From Amycolatopsis roodepoortensis (GTDB lineage: Bacteria > Actinomycetota > Actinomycetes > Mycobacteriales > Pseudonocardiaceae): a DNA stretch of 64,000 bases. The notes under the pieces were generated by a model. That model saw only the letters and a program-made list of their open reading frames with translations. It was not told the origin of the DNA and did not search any database. Positions 42,562-51,185 of the stretch are shown piece by piece (the stretch's first letter is position 1; every line of letters starts with the position of its first letter). A program made the position numbers and the translations under genes. The stretch spans positions 620,001 through 684,000 of the forward strand of contig NZ_JADBEJ010000005.1 of assembly GCF_014873915.1 (NCBI RefSeq). Reading direction: 5' to 3'.

Positions 42562-43836
42562 TCAGCGAATTCCGCGCCGCCGATTCGCCGCGACCAGCGC
42601 GACGATGCTCAACGAGGCGGTGGCCAAAAGGTAGTAACCGGGCGAAACCGGGGATCCGGTGGCACCGATCATCGCGGTCGCGATGGTCGGCGTGAATCCA
42701 CCGAAGATCCCGACGGTGGCGTTGTAGGCGAACGAAAGCCCTGTCGCCCTGGTGTGCGCCGGGAACACGTCCGCCATCACCGACGGAAGCGCGCCGAAGT
42801 AGGTCGCCTTCAGCAACCCCAGGATCGTCATCGTGATCGTGAGGGTCAGGAACGACGGCGAGGTGGTGACCCACAGGTAAAGCGGCACCACGCCGGCCCC
42901 GATCACCGCCGCAGCGCCGATCATGATCTTGATGCGGCCGTGCCGGTCGGTGAGCAGTCCGACGATCGGCGTCACGACGGTCAGGATCGCGGCGGTGATC
43001 ATCAGGGCGACGAACGACAGCGAGTCGTCCAGGCCGAGGTTCTTGATCGCGAACGTCGGCAGCGACTGAAGGATGAAGTTCAGCGAGGTCGAGACGACCA
43101 GCGCACCCCCGGCGATCAGCAGGCCGCCCCACTGGAAGCGGAACAGCGACCGGACCGGCGTGGACTTCGGGTGTTCCTCCTTCGTGGTCCCGGGTTCGTC
43201 GACGTGGCGCCGGATGTAGTAGCCGACCGGGCCGACGAGCAGCCCGAAGACGAACGGGATCCGCCAGCCCCAGGACGTCATCGCGTCGGCACTGAGCGCA
43301 GCGGTCAGCCCGGCGGCGAACCCGGCGGACATCAGGGTCGCGAAACCCTGGCTGGCGAACTGGAAGCTGCCGAGGAAGCCTTTGCGGCGATCGTCCTGCT
43401 CGATCAGGAACGACGTGGCCGCCCCGAATTCGCCGCCCGCGGCGAAGCCCTGGATCAGCCGCGCCACGATCACGCCGACCGGGGCGAGGAAACCGATCGT
43501 CGCGTAGCCCGGCATCACCGCGAGCAGGAACGTCCCGGCGACCATCAGCCAGATGGTCAGCACCAGCGCCTTCTTGCGGCCGAACCGGTCGGCGTAGGCG
43601 CCGAGTACGAGACCGCCGAGCGGACGCACGAGGAAGGTGATGCCGAAGACCGCGTACGCCTGCACGAGCTGGACGGCGGCGTTCCCGCCAGGGAAGAAGG
43701 TCTTGCCGATGTAGGCCGCCATGAGCGCGTACACGCCGAGGTCGAACCATTCGAGCGCGTTGCCGATGGTCGCGGCGGCGATCGCCCGCCGCGTGGACGA
43801 CGGCGTGCGCGGCCTCGCCACCGTCCGCTCGCTCAT
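42562..43836 (-). CDS. MFS metabolite:H+ symporter (MHS family)
   Basis: A 424-residue transporter with 12 helices, of the ProP/KgtP/citrate type: AATIGNALEWFDLGVYALMA at the N-terminus, GAYADRFGRKKALVLTIWLM in loop 2-3 and LLTDRHGRIKIMI in loop 8-9. Two ATG codons stand side by side; the second (43836) has better spacing from GGGGAGG. The preceding peptidase stop overlaps the start, so uptake and peptide cleavage are co-expressed. The substrate may be an amino-acid derivative or small organic acid. Confidence 0.88.
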   Translation of the reverse strand: MSERTVARPRTPSSTRRAIAAATIGNALEWFDLGVYALMAAYIGKTFFPGGNAAVQLVQAYAVFGITFLVRPLGGLVLGAYADRFGRKKALVLTIWLMVAGTFLLAVMPGYATIGFLAPVGVIVARLIQGFAAGGEFGAATSFLIEQDDRRKGFLGSFQFASQGFATLMSAGFAAGLTAALSADAMTSWGWRIPFVFGLLVGPVGYYIRRHVDEPGTTKEEHPKSTPVRSLFRFQWGGLLIAGGALVVSTSLNFILQSLPTFAIKNLGLDDSLSFVALMITAAILTVVTPIVGLLTDRHGRIKIMIGAAAVIGAGVVPLYLWVTTSPSFLTLTITMTILGLLKATYFGALPSVMADVFPAHTRATGLSFAYNATVGIFGGFTPTIATAMIGATGSPVSPGYYLLATASLSIVALVAANRRRGIR

Positions 43837-45218
43837 CATTCCTCCCCGCCGCGCCGTCCGAGCGCGTGGAACAGTGCCGCGGCCAGGACGATCCCCTGAC
43901 GGGCGATGGGCGCGAGCAGGTGTTCGTCGGGCGCGTGCTGCAGGCATCCGGGATAGGAGTGCGGCAGCCACAGCGTCGGAAGGCCGAGGAGGTCGGTGAA
44001 CACGTGGTTCGGCAGTCCCCCGCCGAAGCTCGGCAGGACCGCGACTCGCCGGTCGGAAACCTCGTCGAGGACGCTCTTCGCCCAGCCCACCCACGGGTCG
44101 TCGACCGGAGTGCGGCTGGCGCGGAAACTGCCGTCGGCGGTGACGTCGACCATGGGAAACCCTTGTGCGGCAAGGTGTTTCGTGATCGCCTCGCCTACCC
44201 CGTCGACGTCGGTGCCCGCGACGTAGCGCAGTTGCAGCATCGCCCTCGCGCGGCCGGGGATGGCGTTGACCGGCCGGTCGATGTCCGCGGCACCGAGCGA
44301 GAGGACTTCGAGGGTGTTCCAGCCGTACAGCCGCTCCGCCGCGGTCAGCCCGGTGTCACCCCAGCCCGCGTCCAGCGCCGGGTCGCCCGGTTTGTCGCCG
44401 ATCTCGAGTCCGGCGAGCGCCGCGCGGACGCTGTCCGGGAGCTCGGGCGGCAGGAGTTCCGGCACCTGGACGCGGCCGTGCCCGTCGACGAGACAGGCGA
44501 TCGCCCCGGCGAGGGTCGTGGCGGGGTTGCGCAGCACGCCGCCCCAGTTCCCCGAGTGGTAGGCGTCAGGACGGAGATCGACGTCGAGGGCGATCCGGAC
44601 ACTGCCCCGCGCGCCGAGGAACAGCGTCGGCGTCGCCGCGTCCAGGCGTGGGCCGTCGGACGCGATGAGGACGTCGGCACTCAGCTCCTCCCGGTGCGCC
44701 GAAACGAACTCGTCCAGGCCCGGCGAGCCGATTTCCTCACCGGTCTCGAACAGGAACTTGAGGTTGAACCCGAGCGAACCCGTCTCGGCGAGGAGCAGCC
44801 TGAGCGCGGTCAGGTTGATCAGGTGCTGCCCCTTGTTGTCCGCCGAACCGCGACCGTACCAGCGCTCGCCGTCGGCGGTCAGCGTCCACGGGTCCCGGCC
44901 GTCGCTCCACCGGCCCTCGTGCCCGTCGACGACGTCGGCGTGGCCGTAGCACAGAAGTGTCGGCAGCTCGGGCGCCTCGATCCGGGTGCCGATCAGGAAC
45001 GGGCCGCCGGCGGGGTCCGGATTGGGATGGATCGCCACGGAGCAGCCGAGCGCGGTGAGCGCCGGGGCCAGCACCTCGTCGAGGTATGCCTTGATGGCAA
45101 CGCGGTCGCTTGGATGATCACTCACGGTCGGATACCGGACGAGCTCGGCGAGTTCGGCGAAGAACGCTCCGGAATCGACGTGCTCGTGGGCTTTCGCGAC
45201 CAGTTCTGCAGGGATCAC
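43836..45218 (-). CDS. M20 family metallopeptidase (dipeptidase/deacylase)
   Basis: A 460-residue zinc peptidase of the M20/M28 fold. Metal-binding and catalytic segments are CYGHADVVDGHEGRW (His, Asp), GRGSADNKGQHLINL (bridging Asp), ETGEEIGSPGLDEF (catalytic Glu-Glu) and a C-terminal His in DEHLLAPIARQG. The GTG at 45218 is preceded by GGGAGA at eight bases. The gene is coupled to the MFS transporter behind it and divergent to a LysR gene. It probably cleaves an acylated amino acid or dipeptide that the transporter handles. Confidence 0.9.
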   Translation of the reverse strand: MIPAELVAKAHEHVDSGAFFAELAELVRYPTVSDHPSDRVAIKAYLDEVLAPALTALGCSVAIHPNPDPAGGPFLIGTRIEAPELPTLLCYGHADVVDGHEGRWSDGRDPWTLTADGERWYGRGSADNKGQHLINLTALRLLLAETGSLGFNLKFLFETGEEIGSPGLDEFVSAHREELSADVLIASDGPRLDAATPTLFLGARGSVRIALDVDLRPDAYHSGNWGGVLRNPATTLAGAIACLVDGHGRVQVPELLPPELPDSVRAALAGLEIGDKPGDPALDAGWGDTGLTAAERLYGWNTLEVLSLGAADIDRPVNAIPGRARAMLQLRYVAGTDVDGVGEAITKHLAAQGFPMVDVTADGSFRASRTPVDDPWVGWAKSVLDEVSDRRVAVLPSFGGGLPNHVFTDLLGLPTLWLPHSYPGCLQHAPDEHLLAPIARQGIVLAAALFHALGRRGGEE

Positions 45219-45337
45219 CGCGTTGTCTCCCGATTCGCTCGACGGGTGTCCAATGGAGCGTAAGTCGGTTTGCGCACCCTGACCATTGCCGTTTACCGTG
45301 CTCCGCGTTCTCATTGCGGCAAACCTGCGGAGATCTG

Positions 45338-46261
45338 ATGCGACTACTGCCGATCGCGTTGACGTACTTCCTCGAAGTCGCGCGCACCGGCTCGGTGTCC
45401 GAGGCGGCGACGGAACTGACGGTGGCGCCCTCGGCGATCAGCCGCCAGATCGCCAAACTCGAAGCGGGTCTCGGGGTGCCGTTGTTCGTCCGGCATCCCC
45501 GCGGCATGGTGCCGACCGAGGCCGGGACCCGGCTACTGGACCACGTCCGGCGCAGCGAGGCCGAATCCGCCGTCCTCGTCGACGAACTCCGCACCGGCCG
45601 CGGCCTGCACGCCCGGTCCCTGACGGTCGCCTGTTCCGAGGGGTTCGCCCGCCGCGTGGTCCCGCAGGCGATCGCGGCCTTCCGGCGCGAGCACGACGTC
45701 ACGTTCCACATCGACGTCGTCACCAGGAACGAGGCGACCCGGCGGGTGCTCGAAGGCGCGGCCGACGTCGCCGTCACCTTCGCGACGGGGCCCCAGCACG
45801 GGGTGCGGGTCGAGAGCGCGGTCGTCGTCCCGGTGTACGCGATCGTCCCGCTCGATCATCCGCTGACCAGCCGTGACTCCGTCGGGCTCGCCGAACTGTG
45901 CCGGTATCCGCTCGCGCTCCCGGCGCCGGGCCAGAGCCTGCGCGACTTGTTCGACATCGCCGCCCGGATCGAGAATCTCGCCGCCCATCCGGTGCTGGAG
46001 TGCAACGAACTCAGCCCGAAGTACGAGTTCGTCCGCTGCGGCGGCGGGATCGCGCTCGTCGGCGGCCTGGGTGACATCGAGCAGGACGCGGCCACCGAGG
46101 GCGTCGCCTACGTGCTGCTCGACAACGCCGTGTTCCGCAAACGCGAAGCCCAGGTGCAGACCATGGCGGGCCGGACCTTGTCGTTGGCGGCCATGCGGTT
46201 CACCGCGTTGCTGACGTCGTTCGTCCGCCCGCCGGTCAGCCGATCAGAACCCCGGGATTGA
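45338..46261 (+). CDS. LysR family regulator
   Basis: A 307-residue LysR protein. The HTH is at about 1-60 (ALTYFLEVARTGSVSEAATE and VAPSAISRQIAKLEAGLGVP), followed by the effector domain. The ATG at 45338 is chosen by homology; the open frame upstream is non-coding. It is divergent to the M20 peptidase/MFS operon across 119 bp, the standard arrangement for a LysR activator and its target. It overlaps the convergent flavoenzyme gene by 26 bp. Confidence 0.9.
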   Translation: MRLLPIALTYFLEVARTGSVSEAATELTVAPSAISRQIAKLEAGLGVPLFVRHPRGMVPTEAGTRLLDHVRRSEAESAVLVDELRTGRGLHARSLTVACSEGFARRVVPQAIAAFRREHDVTFHIDVVTRNEATRRVLEGAADVAVTFATGPQHGVRVESAVVVPVYAIVPLDHPLTSRDSVGLAELCRYPLALPAPGQSLRDLFDIAARIENLAAHPVLECNELSPKYEFVRCGGGIALVGGLGDIEQDAATEGVAYVLLDNAVFRKREAQVQTMAGRTLSLAAMRFTALLTSFVRPPVSRSEPRD

Positions 46262-47819
46262 GGATCCCGGCCGGGTCGAGCGCGGATTTGGCGGCGGCGA
46301 GCGCCGCGGCGAACGGTGCGGGACGCTGCCGGTCGTACCAGGGCCGGTGATCGCGGCCGACGGCGTGGTGATGGGTGATCGTGCCGCCGTGGCCCTCGAC
46401 CGCCTCGGAGACCGCGGTCTTGATCTCGTCCCACTGGGCGACCGTGCTCCCCCAGCGCCCGGCGGCGTAGATCCCGTAGTAGGGCGCCGGTCCGTCGGGG
46501 TACACGTGGCTGAACCGGCACGTGACGACACCGGCGCCGCCGCACACCTCGTCGATCGCGGCGCGTGCCGCCGAGATGATCGCGTCGTGGAACTCCGGGA
46601 AGCCGTCCCAGGTGCAGGCGGTCTCGAAGGTCTCCACGATCAGCGACCGGCGGGCGAGCGCGTCACGTTGATAGGGCATCCGCAGGAAGGACGACCGCCA
46701 CGTCGAAGCGCTGTCCTTCCCCGTGGATTCCTTGCCGCGCCTGGCTTTCACGACACCACCGTGACCGGCGGCCAGTTCCAGCGCACGGTCGAGCCAGGTG
46801 TCGACCGGGTGGTCGGCGGATTCGAACGCGACCAGCAGAAGACCTCCGCCCACACTCGCGCCCGCGTTGATGAACGCCTCCGCCGGGTCGAGCAGCCGGC
46901 AGTTCGACGGATGAAGCCCGGACTGCGCGATCGCCCGGGTGGCGGCGACCGCGTCTTCCTGCCGTTCGAAGGCGACGGACGCGGTCACCTGCCATACCGG
47001 CCGGTCCTGCAGGCGCATCCAGGCTTCGGTGATCACGCCGAGCGTGCCTTCGGAACCGAGGAACATCCGGTCCGGCGAAGGTCCGGCGCCCGAGCCCGGC
47101 AGGCGTCGCGATTCACTGATCCCGGCGGGCGTGACGACGCGCAGCGATTCGGTGAGATCGTCGATATGCGTCGCGAGCGTGGCGAAATGCCCACCCGCGC
47201 GGGTGGCGAGCCAGCCGCCGAGTGTCGAATGGGCGAATGACTGCGGGAAATGCCGCAAGGTGAGCCCCAACGGGCGAAGGCGGTCTTCCAGCGCCGGCCC
47301 GAAGATCCCGGCCTGGATCCGCGCCGCGCGGCTGACCGTGTCCACTTCGAGCACGTCGCCGAGGCCGGCCAGATCCATCGAGACCGCCGGGCCGTCGAAC
47401 CGCGGCTCGACCCCGCCGACCACGGAACTGCCGCCACCGTAAGGAATCAGCGGCGTACCGGAAGCGGTGCACCAGTCGAGAAGGTCGACGACGTCCTGCT
47501 CCGTACGCGGGCGGGCGACCAGATCCGGGACGTGGTCGACCTGCCCGAGCAGATTGCGGACGACGTCGCGGAACGCCTTGCCTCGGGCGTGGGACAGCCG
47601 GTCGGCCGGTACGTCGCTGCACAACGCGGCGAGCGTCGCGGGCGGGCGGATCCGCGATGCCGGGACGCCGAGGTCCGCCGGGTCGGGCGGGGCGTGGTCG
47701 GTGAAGTCGTGACCGGGCAGCACACCGGAGGTGCGGGCCACCAGCGCGTCGGACTCCTCGCGGGACAGTTCGCCGTCGAGGGTGCCCCAGCCCCACCAAG
47801 ACCGCTCTTCGGTCGGCAT
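46236..47819 (-). CDS. FAD-linked oxidase, alkyl-DHAP-synthase (AGPS)-like
   Basis: A 527-residue flavoprotein of the vanillyl-alcohol-oxidase fold. The PP-loop for FAD is LIPYGGGSSVVGG, with RMFLGSEGTLGVITEAWM later. The active-site histidine run HHHAVGRDHRPWYDRQ and the N-terminus (WWGWGT) match the bacterial AGPS-like group. In eukaryotes AGPS makes ether lipids; in actinomycetes the role is not established, though ether-lipid or polyketide functions have been proposed. A TAAGTTACTTA palindrome lies 20 bp upstream, a possible operator. Confidence 0.85.
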   Translation of the reverse strand: MPTEERSWWGWGTLDGELSREESDALVARTSGVLPGHDFTDHAPPDPADLGVPASRIRPPATLAALCSDVPADRLSHARGKAFRDVVRNLLGQVDHVPDLVARPRTEQDVVDLLDWCTASGTPLIPYGGGSSVVGGVEPRFDGPAVSMDLAGLGDVLEVDTVSRAARIQAGIFGPALEDRLRPLGLTLRHFPQSFAHSTLGGWLATRAGGHFATLATHIDDLTESLRVVTPAGISESRRLPGSGAGPSPDRMFLGSEGTLGVITEAWMRLQDRPVWQVTASVAFERQEDAVAATRAIAQSGLHPSNCRLLDPAEAFINAGASVGGGLLLVAFESADHPVDTWLDRALELAAGHGGVVKARRGKESTGKDSASTWRSSFLRMPYQRDALARRSLIVETFETACTWDGFPEFHDAIISAARAAIDEVCGGAGVVTCRFSHVYPDGPAPYYGIYAAGRWGSTVAQWDEIKTAVSEAVEGHGGTITHHHAVGRDHRPWYDRQRPAPFAAALAAAKSALDPAGILNPGVLIG

Positions 47820-47838
47820 CGTCGCCTCCGGTTGATCT

Positions 47839-47849
47839 GACTCCCCAGT
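47839..47849. promoter_or_regulatory. Possible operator before the AGPS-like gene
   Basis: TAAGTTACTTA is a perfect 11-bp palindrome in an AT-rich patch 20 bp upstream of the flavoenzyme start. TAAGTnACTTA-type sites are typical of TetR-family operators. No regulator gene is adjacent. Confidence 0.4.
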
Positions 47850-47903
47850 AAGTTACTTATCGGTCAGTTATCGTGTCAACGAATACCGTTAACGTGTGCC
47901 GAC

Positions 47904-48413
47904 GTGGCACCAGGCCCCCTGATCTACCTCGATGTCGATGGCCCGCTGATCCCGTTCGGACTGGAACCTTCCCGCTACCCGTTGTTCGACCCCTCGCCAC
48001 GAGACGACGAAAATCCGCTTCTCGGCAGGCTCGATCCCTCGCATGGAGCGCGCCTGAAGGCGCTCCCCGGAGAACTCGTCTGGGCCACGACGTGGCTGCA
48101 CGACGCCAACGACTCCCTCGCCCCCAGGCTCGGCCTGCCCCGCCTCCCAGTCGTGGACTGGCCGGAACCCGCCGAAAGTGACGAGGTCGACGCCCGCATC
48201 GGCCTGCACTGGAAGATCCGGCCCCTGCTGGAGCACGCCCGGGGCCGTCCGTTCGCCTGGGTCGACGACGAGATCTCCGAGATCGACCGCGAATGGGTGT
48301 CCGCCCACCACGCCGGACCCGCCCTGCTGCACCGCGTCGATCCCCGGCACGGCCTGACCGGCGACGACTACCTCGAACTCGGCGAGTGGCTGCGGGAATC
48401 CCGCCACTCCTGA
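47904..48413 (+). CDS. HAD-fold protein (Swiss-Army-Knife RNA repair HAD type)
   Basis: A 169-residue single-domain protein. The N-terminus YLDVDGPLIPFG carries the HAD DxDG motif, VWATTWLHDAN the Thr motif II, and PFAWVDDEISEID the acidic motif IV. The spacing fits the HAD domain found in SAK RNA-repair proteins. In that family the domain is predicted to be an RNA-end or nucleotide phosphatase; many actinomycetes have it as a stand-alone protein of unknown role. GTG start; TAACGT lies eight bases before it, a possible leaderless -10 box. Confidence 0.78.
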   Translation: MAPGPLIYLDVDGPLIPFGLEPSRYPLFDPSPRDDENPLLGRLDPSHGARLKALPGELVWATTWLHDANDSLAPRLGLPRLPVVDWPEPAESDEVDARIGLHWKIRPLLEHARGRPFAWVDDEISEIDREWVSAHHAGPALLHRVDPRHGLTGDDYLELGEWLRESRHS

Positions 48414-48461
48414 CACACAGGACAGCTCTCCCGCCCAGGACCGATTCGAGGCCTTCGACGC

Positions 48462-48488
48462 TTTACAACGTTGTATCAACGATGTAAA
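48462..48488. promoter_or_regulatory. LacI-type operator upstream of the GH2 gene
   Basis: TTTACAACGTTG and CAACGATGTAAA flank TAT and form an inverted repeat with one mismatch. Within it TACAACGTTGTA (48464-48475) is a perfect palindrome with a central CG, the LacI-family form. A further CAACGTTG occurs at 48632-48639, just inside the GH2 coding start. Confidence 0.6.
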
Positions 48489-48624
48489 AACATCCTGACG
48501 GCCAGCCGTGGCCCGGCTCACACCGGTTCCCCCGGCCACGGGGTCGTGGTTTCACGCCTGCACAAGTCCAGTGGGAGGCGCACCTCCGCCGAGGCGGCCG
48601 CCCCCGGAGAAGGGTGTCGAGCAG

Positions 48625-51144
48625 ATGTTGCCAACGTTGTCACAACGTCCCCGGAGGCCGAGACGCTTCCGGAAGCCCCTGACCGCCGCGGTGGTCGCCA
48701 TAACCGCCCTGGCGTTGACGTCGGGGGCCGCGACGGCCGCGGAGAGCGGCTGGAAGATGGGCAAGCCACGCCTGACCACCCCGTGGACGAACCAGGTGTC
48801 GCCCACCAACGCGTTGCCCGAGTACCCACGGCCGCAGTTGGTGCGCGAGAACTGGCAGAACCTCAACGGGGTCTGGGAGTTCGCCGGCGCCGCGCCCGGC
48901 GAGGTCCCGCCCTTCGGGGAGAAGCTCGCCGAGAAGATCCTGGTCCCCTACCCCACCGAGTCGGCGCTTTCCGGGATCCAGCGGCACGAGGACTTCATGT
49001 GGTACCGGCGCACGTTCACCGTGCCCCGGCACTGGAACGTCGGCAGGGACAACACGCTCCGGATCAACTTCGGCGCCGTCGACTACAAGGCGAAGGTCTA
49101 CGTCAACGGCAAGGAGGTCGCCGCGCACCAAGGCGGCTACGGCGCGTTCTCCGCGGACGTGACCTCGGCGCTGAAACCCCATGGCGAACAAGAGATCATC
49201 GTCGGCGTCGAGGATCGCGCCGACGCGACCTGGCAGCCCGTCGGCAAGCAACGGCTGGTTCCCGACCGGGGGATCTTCTACGAGGGTGCCTCGGGCATCT
49301 GGCAGACGGTCTGGATGGAGCCGGTCGCGGCGAAGCACATCGGCACGCTCGGCATGGTGCCCGATCTCAAATCCTCGACGCTCAAGCTCACCGTCGACAC
49401 CGGTGGGAACTCCGGGCTCACCGTCGAGGCCGTGGTCCGCGATGGCAGGAAGGTGGTGAGCCGCACCAAGGCGTCCGCTGGCGGGACGATTTCCCTGCCC
49501 GTGCCCCAGGCGAAGCTCTGGTCACCGGATTCGCCGTTCCTCTACGACCTCGACGTCGAACTGAAGGACGGCCGCCGCACCGTGGACAAGGTGTCGTCCT
49601 ACTTCGGCATGCGCGAATTCGGCACCGCCAAGGGCGCCGACGGCAAGCTCCGCTTCACCCTCAACGGAAAGATCCTCTTCCTCCAGTCCACTTTGGACCA
49701 GGGCTACTGGCCGGACGGCATCTACACCGCGCCGACCGATCAGGCGCTCCGCTTCGACCTCGAACAGCACAAGGTCCTCGGCTTCAACACCGTCCGCAAG
49801 CACATCAAGACCGAACCCGACCGCTGGTACCACCACGCCGACAAACTCGGTCTGCTCGTCTGGCAGGACATGCCGTCGATGCGCACCGGCGGACGGCCGC
49901 CCGCCGACGCCCAGCGGCAGTTCCAGGTCGAGCTCAAGGAATTGGTGGAGCAGAAGAAGAACTGGACCTCGATCGTCGGCTACGTGCCGTTCAACGAGGG
50001 TTGGGGCGAGTGGTCGCGCGAGATCACCGGCAAGATCGCGGACGACGTCAAGGCCCAGGATCCGACGCGGCTGGTCAACGCGCACAGCGGCGTCAACTGC
50101 TGTGACTCCCTCGGCGACTCCGGCAAGGGCGACGTCATCGACTGGCACGCCTACCCCGGCCCCGCCAAGCCGATGCCCGACGCCAAGCGGATCTCGATCG
50201 ACGGCGAACACGGCGGCTACGGCCTCGAAGTCGAGAACCACATGTGGTTCGGCGAAGGCCACGCCTACGAGATGGTCAAGGACCAGGCGACCTTGAACAG
50301 CCGCTACGTCCAGAACCAGCGCGACGTGCTCGCGTCGGCGCAGAGCTGCGGTATCAGCGGCTCGATCTACACGCAGATCACCGACGTCGAGCACGAGGTC
50401 AACGGCTTCTTCACCTACGACAGGCAGGTGAAGAAGATGGACTTCGCGCAGGTGCGCGCGGTCAACCAGGCGATCATCCGCAACGCCGACGGCAGCGGCT
50501 CCGGCGCTCCGGACCCGGGCCCCGGCACTCCGGGGATCGACGGCGTGCACGCCTACAAGTTCGACGAGGGCACCGGATCCAGCGCCAAGGACTCGGTCGG
50601 CACCGCGCACGCCACGCTGACCAACGCGCAGTGGGCAGGCGGTGTCCAGGGTGGCGCGCTGGCCTTCGCGGGCAACGGGCAGGCCGACACCGGGACGAAT
50701 CTCGTCAACACGGCCGGCAGCTACTCGGTTTCGGCGTGGGCCAAGCTGGATGAGGCCGGCGGCGCGTTCCAGACCGTCGTCAGCCAGGACACCGGCCGCG
50801 ACAGCGCGTTCTTCCTGCAGTACTCCGGACAGGACCAGCGGTGGGCGATGAGCTTCATCGGTCTCCGTGCCCTGTCCCCGGAGAAGCCGGAGGTCGGTCG
50901 CTGGTACCACCTGACCGGCGTCCGCGACGCCAAGGCGGGCACGTTGTCGCTCTACGTCGACGGCAAGAAGGTCGCCGCGCAGAACGCCTGCTCCGCCGCA
51001 CCGAGCACCGGGCACACGGTGATCGGCCGCGGCCAGTACGGCGGTCAGCAGGTCGACTTCCTGCGCGGCGCGGTGGACGACGTCCGGCTCTACGACCGGC
51101 CGCTGACCGACGCCGAAGTCGCGACGCTCGCGAAGCGCGACTAA
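48625..51144 (+). CDS. Secreted GH2 glycosidase with C-terminal LamG domain
   Basis: An 839-residue exported enzyme. A basic region and hydrophobic stretch end in GAATAAES (signal peptide, about 40 residues). The sugar-binding and immunoglobulin-like GH2 domains (RPQLVRENWQNLNGVWEFAG onward) are followed by the TIM barrel, with the acid/base Glu in YVPFNEGWGEW (about residue 457) and the nucleophile Glu in ISIDGEHGGYG (about 525). Residues about 635-839 form a LamG/concanavalin-like jelly roll (FDEGTGSSAKDSVGTAHATL onward). GH2 covers beta-galactosidase, mannosidase and glucuronidase; the acceptor cannot be fixed by reading. LacI-type operators upstream suggest sugar induction by a regulator encoded elsewhere. 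Confidence 0.88.
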   Translation: MLPTLSQRPRRPRRFRKPLTAAVVAITALALTSGAATAAESGWKMGKPRLTTPWTNQVSPTNALPEYPRPQLVRENWQNLNGVWEFAGAAPGEVPPFGEKLAEKILVPYPTESALSGIQRHEDFMWYRRTFTVPRHWNVGRDNTLRINFGAVDYKAKVYVNGKEVAAHQGGYGAFSADVTSALKPHGEQEIIVGVEDRADATWQPVGKQRLVPDRGIFYEGASGIWQTVWMEPVAAKHIGTLGMVPDLKSSTLKLTVDTGGNSGLTVEAVVRDGRKVVSRTKASAGGTISLPVPQAKLWSPDSPFLYDLDVELKDGRRTVDKVSSYFGMREFGTAKGADGKLRFTLNGKILFLQSTLDQGYWPDGIYTAPTDQALRFDLEQHKVLGFNTVRKHIKTEPDRWYHHADKLGLLVWQDMPSMRTGGRPPADAQRQFQVELKELVEQKKNWTSIVGYVPFNEGWGEWSREITGKIADDVKAQDPTRLVNAHSGVNCCDSLGDSGKGDVIDWHAYPGPAKPMPDAKRISIDGEHGGYGLEVENHMWFGEGHAYEMVKDQATLNSRYVQNQRDVLASAQSCGISGSIYTQITDVEHEVNGFFTYDRQVKKMDFAQVRAVNQAIIRNADGSGSGAPDPGPGTPGIDGVHAYKFDEGTGSSAKDSVGTAHATLTNAQWAGGVQGGALAFAGNGQADTGTNLVNTAGSYSVSAWAKLDEAGGAFQTVVSQDTGRDSAFFLQYSGQDQRWAMSFIGLRALSPEKPEVGRWYHLTGVRDAKAGTLSLYVDGKKVAAQNACSAAPSTGHTVIGRGQYGGQQVDFLRGAVDDVRLYDRPLTDAEVATLAKRD

Positions 51145-51151
51145 GGCAGGA

Positions 51152-51185
51152 CACGCGGCGTCGGGGTCACTCCCGGCGCCGCGTG
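51152..51185. terminator. Terminator between converging GH2 and DUF885 genes
   Basis: CACGCGGCG (51152-51160) pairs with CGCCGCGTG (51177-51185) around a 16-base loop. It starts eight bases after the GH2 stop and includes the end of the converging DUF885 gene, so it can serve both. Confidence 0.65.
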
